Below are positions 14,315 to 16,247 of a stretch of 16,247 nucleotides of DNA, piece after piece; the stretch's first letter is position 1; every line of letters starts with the position of its first letter. Origin of the DNA: an uncultured Lachnospiraceae bacterium (GTDB lineage: Bacteria > Bacillota > Clostridia > Lachnospirales > Lachnospiraceae); NCBI GenBank assembly GCA_910583965.1, contig CAJUAE010000082.1, positions 1 to 16,247 of the forward strand, in the 5' to 3' direction. The translations under genes and the position numbers were made by a program. Below the pieces are notes generated by a model that was not told the origin of the DNA, did no database searches, and saw only the letters and a list, made by a program, of their open reading frames with translations.

Positions 14315-16234
14315 TCACTTAACAAACCTTTTTTGTTTATGGACATTTCTTATCGTTCTTTTCTTTTCTATTTTTTGTTGTGTTTTCTCTCTGTGCAGTT
14401 GGTCTTTCTTTTGCTTCTGTTCATTTGCCAATTTCCTTGGTTTAATTAAGCATTTTTTATCAAACCCAATTAAATCCTCTCGCCCTGCAAGCGTTAACGC
14501 TTCTCGAACAAGGTCATAATTTTTCGGATTACAATAATGAATCAACGCGCGCTGCATTGCTTTTTCGTGCGGATTCTTACAGACATAAACTGGTTTCATT
14601 GTTACAGGGTCCACTTCAGTATAATACATCACTGTCGATATTGTTGATGGCGTTGGATAAAAGTCTTGTACCTGTTCTGGCATAAAGTTAGCATCTCGCA
14701 AATACTCTGCAAGCGCAACTGCTTCCTTGAGCGTAGAACCCGGATGCGAAGACATCAAATAAGGCACTAAAAATTGTTTTTTCCCTTGTTTTTGATTAAT
14801 CCTTTGATATTTTTGGGCAAATACCTTATAAACAGCATTCTCTGGTTTTCCCATCTTGGACAAAACCACATCGCAAATATGCTCTGGTGCCACCTTAAGT
14901 TGTCCGCTAATATGATGTTCCACAAGTTCCTTAAAAAAAGTATCTTCTTTATCAAGCATCAAATAATCAAAACGGATTCCTGAACGTACAAACACCTTTT
15001 TAATCTCTGGAAGTGTCCTTAATTTACGTAGAAGTGACAGATAATCTGAATGGTCTACTTCAAGATTCGGACAAGGCTTTGGGCAAAGACATTGTCTATG
15101 CTTACACACACCATCGCGCAATTGTTTCTGGCAGGAAGGCTGTCTAAAGTTCGCTGTCGGGCCACCCACATCATGAATATATCCCTTAAAATCTTTCTCC
15201 TGTATAATCTGCTTGGCTTCTTCTATAATCGATTCATGGCTGCGCACTTGTATGGTACGTCCTTGATGAAATGTAAGTGCGCAAAAATTGCATCCGCCAA
15301 AACACCCGCGATTGCTAATTAGGGAAAACTTGATCTCTGCTATCGCAGGAACACCCCCCTGCGACTCATAAGATGGGTGATAGGTTCTCTGATATGGCAG
15401 TGCATAGACATCATCCATCTCCTGTGTCGAAAGTGGTTTCTGTGGTATATTCTGCACAATATAAATACCATTTGGATATGGTTCTACCAAAATTTTCCCA
15501 TTAAAAGAATCTGTATTTTCATGCTGTAGTCGAAAGCTTTTTGCATACAAAAGCTTATCCGCCAGCATTTCATTGTAAGATGGTAAAAGTTCATAATCAT
15601 AAAGGCCAGAAATATCCTTTGTCTTATACACTGTTCCAGCAATAAATGACAAATCTTTAACAGCAATCCCACTATTTAGCGCATCTGCAATTTCAACAAT
15701 TGATTTCTCACCCATGCCATAAGAAATAATATCGGCCTGACTATCCAATAAAATCGAGTGTTTTAACGAATCTGACCAATAATCATAATGTGCCATACGC
15801 CGTAAGCTGGCCTCAATTCCTCCAATAATAATTGGAATATTTTTATACGTTTTGCGAATTAGATTGCTGTATACAACTGTGGCATGGTCAGGCCTTTTGC
15901 CAATTACACCTCCAGGAGTATAGGCGTCTGTCTCACGGCGTTTTTTGGACACATAGTAATGATTTACCATAGAATCCATATTGCCAGAAGATACTAGGAA
16001 ACCAAGACGCGGAGTACCTAACACTGTAATGCTATCTTCTCTTTTCCAATCTGGCTGCGCTATAACTCCAACAGAATAACCGTGTGCTTGAAGCAATCGC
16101 GTAATGATTGCATGTCCAAAGGAAGGGTGATCTACATAGGCATCTCCTGTGATATATATAAAATCTAACTGTTGAATACCAAGTTCCTGAACTTCTTCCT
16201 TTGTCACAGGAAGAAAACCATTCGCAAGTGACAA
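14315..16234 (-). CDS. ygiQ: YgiQ-family radical SAM protein
   Basis: A 639-aa protein of the YgiQ family (UPF0313), a radical SAM group of unknown substrate. The N-terminus has the family run QLDFIYITGDAYVDHPSFGH (22-41) and GYSVGVIAQPDWK, then IIIGGIEASLRRMAHYDYWSD. The cluster motif is C311-x3-C315-x2-C318 (NRGCFGGCNFCALTFHQGR), followed by a second cysteine group (CQKQLRDGVCKHRQCLCPKPC) typical of the family. The last 40 residues are strongly basic (Lys/Gln/Arg). The start is TTG at 16232-16234; GGAGG lies 8 bp upstream at the very window edge and there is no earlier ATG in frame within the window. The frame stays open to the edge, so a start further out cannot be fully excluded. Confidence 0.93.
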   Translation of the reverse strand: MSLANGFLPVTKEEVQELGIQQLDFIYITGDAYVDHPSFGHAIITRLLQAHGYSVGVIAQPDWKREDSITVLGTPRLGFLVSSGNMDSMVNHYYVSKKRRETDAYTPGGVIGKRPDHATVVYSNLIRKTYKNIPIIIGGIEASLRRMAHYDYWSDSLKHSILLDSQADIISYGMGEKSIVEIADALNSGIAVKDLSFIAGTVYKTKDISGLYDYELLPSYNEMLADKLLYAKSFRLQHENTDSFNGKILVEPYPNGIYIVQNIPQKPLSTQEMDDVYALPYQRTYHPSYESQGGVPAIAEIKFSLISNRGCFGGCNFCALTFHQGRTIQVRSHESIIEEAKQIIQEKDFKGYIHDVGGPTANFRQPSCQKQLRDGVCKHRQCLCPKPCPNLEVDHSDYLSLLRKLRTLPEIKKVFVRSGIRFDYLMLDKEDTFFKELVEHHISGQLKVAPEHICDVVLSKMGKPENAVYKVFAQKYQRINQKQGKKQFLVPYLMSSHPGSTLKEAVALAEYLRDANFMPEQVQDFYPTPSTISTVMYYTEVDPVTMKPVYVCKNPHEKAMQRALIHYCNPKNYDLVREALTLAGREDLIGFDKKCLIKPRKLANEQKQKKDQLHREKTQQKIEKKRTIRNVHKQKRFVK

Positions 16235-16242
16235 TACACAAT

Positions 16243-16247
16243 CCTCC
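16243..16247 (-). promoter_or_regulatory. ribosome binding site deciding the ygiQ TTG start
   Basis: GGAGG on the minus strand, 8 bp before TTG (16234). It supports the unusual TTG as the start of the YgiQ-like gene, since the first in-frame ATG lies inside conserved sequence. Confidence 0.7.

Overview
The window looks like the chromosome of a low-GC, Gram-positive anaerobe, most likely a Lachnospiraceae/Clostridia member. The evidence is AT-rich coding with strong GGAGG-type ribosome sites, a short-form HisG paired with HisZ, a RecU-type resolvase, a clostridial TIGR03960/TIGR03936/RNase G gene trio, and a GH25 lysozyme with about 14 cell-wall-binding repeats. This assignment is inferred from gene content; no search was run. 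All genes lie on the minus strand except a GC-rich IS30-family transposase at the left edge.

In transcription order (right to left): a YgiQ-type radical SAM protein, an SDR oxidoreductase, a short intergenic segment with two hairpins and a flanking direct repeat, a two-helix membrane protein of unknown function, an RluC/RluD-like pseudouridine synthase, and recU. A near-consensus sigma-A promoter (TTGACA, 17 bp, TATACT), whose -35 box overlaps the recU stop codon, then starts the histidine genes hisZ-hisG-hisD-hisB. These supply the first step of histidine synthesis (HisZ+HisG), the sixth (HisB) and the last two (HisD). The other his genes are not in the window. A secreted GH25 muramidase follows hisB after 3 bp, with its ribosome site inside hisB. 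After it come the TIGR03960 radical SAM gene, its TIGR03936 partner (GTG start) and RNase G/E, coupled by 11-bp and 1-bp junctions.

The most distinctive local structure is a 287-bp tandem duplication at the GH25/radical SAM junction. It leaves intact copies of both genes but places between them a truncated 5' radical SAM copy and a truncated 3' lysozyme copy. The two copies differ at only two bases, both silent in the lysozyme frame. Each copy also carries a perfect 12-bp inverted repeat with a 4-base loop inside the radical SAM coding sequence.

Past RNase G, where related genomes usually have rplU-prp-rpmA, there is instead a small membrane-anchored protein of unknown function and then the IS30 element in the opposite orientation. 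This suggests a rearrangement or insertion at this point. I see no tRNA, rRNA, CRISPR array, prophage or recognisable defence system. No gap between genes exceeds about 120 bases. The window is mostly housekeeping, and no convincing new multi-gene system is visible.
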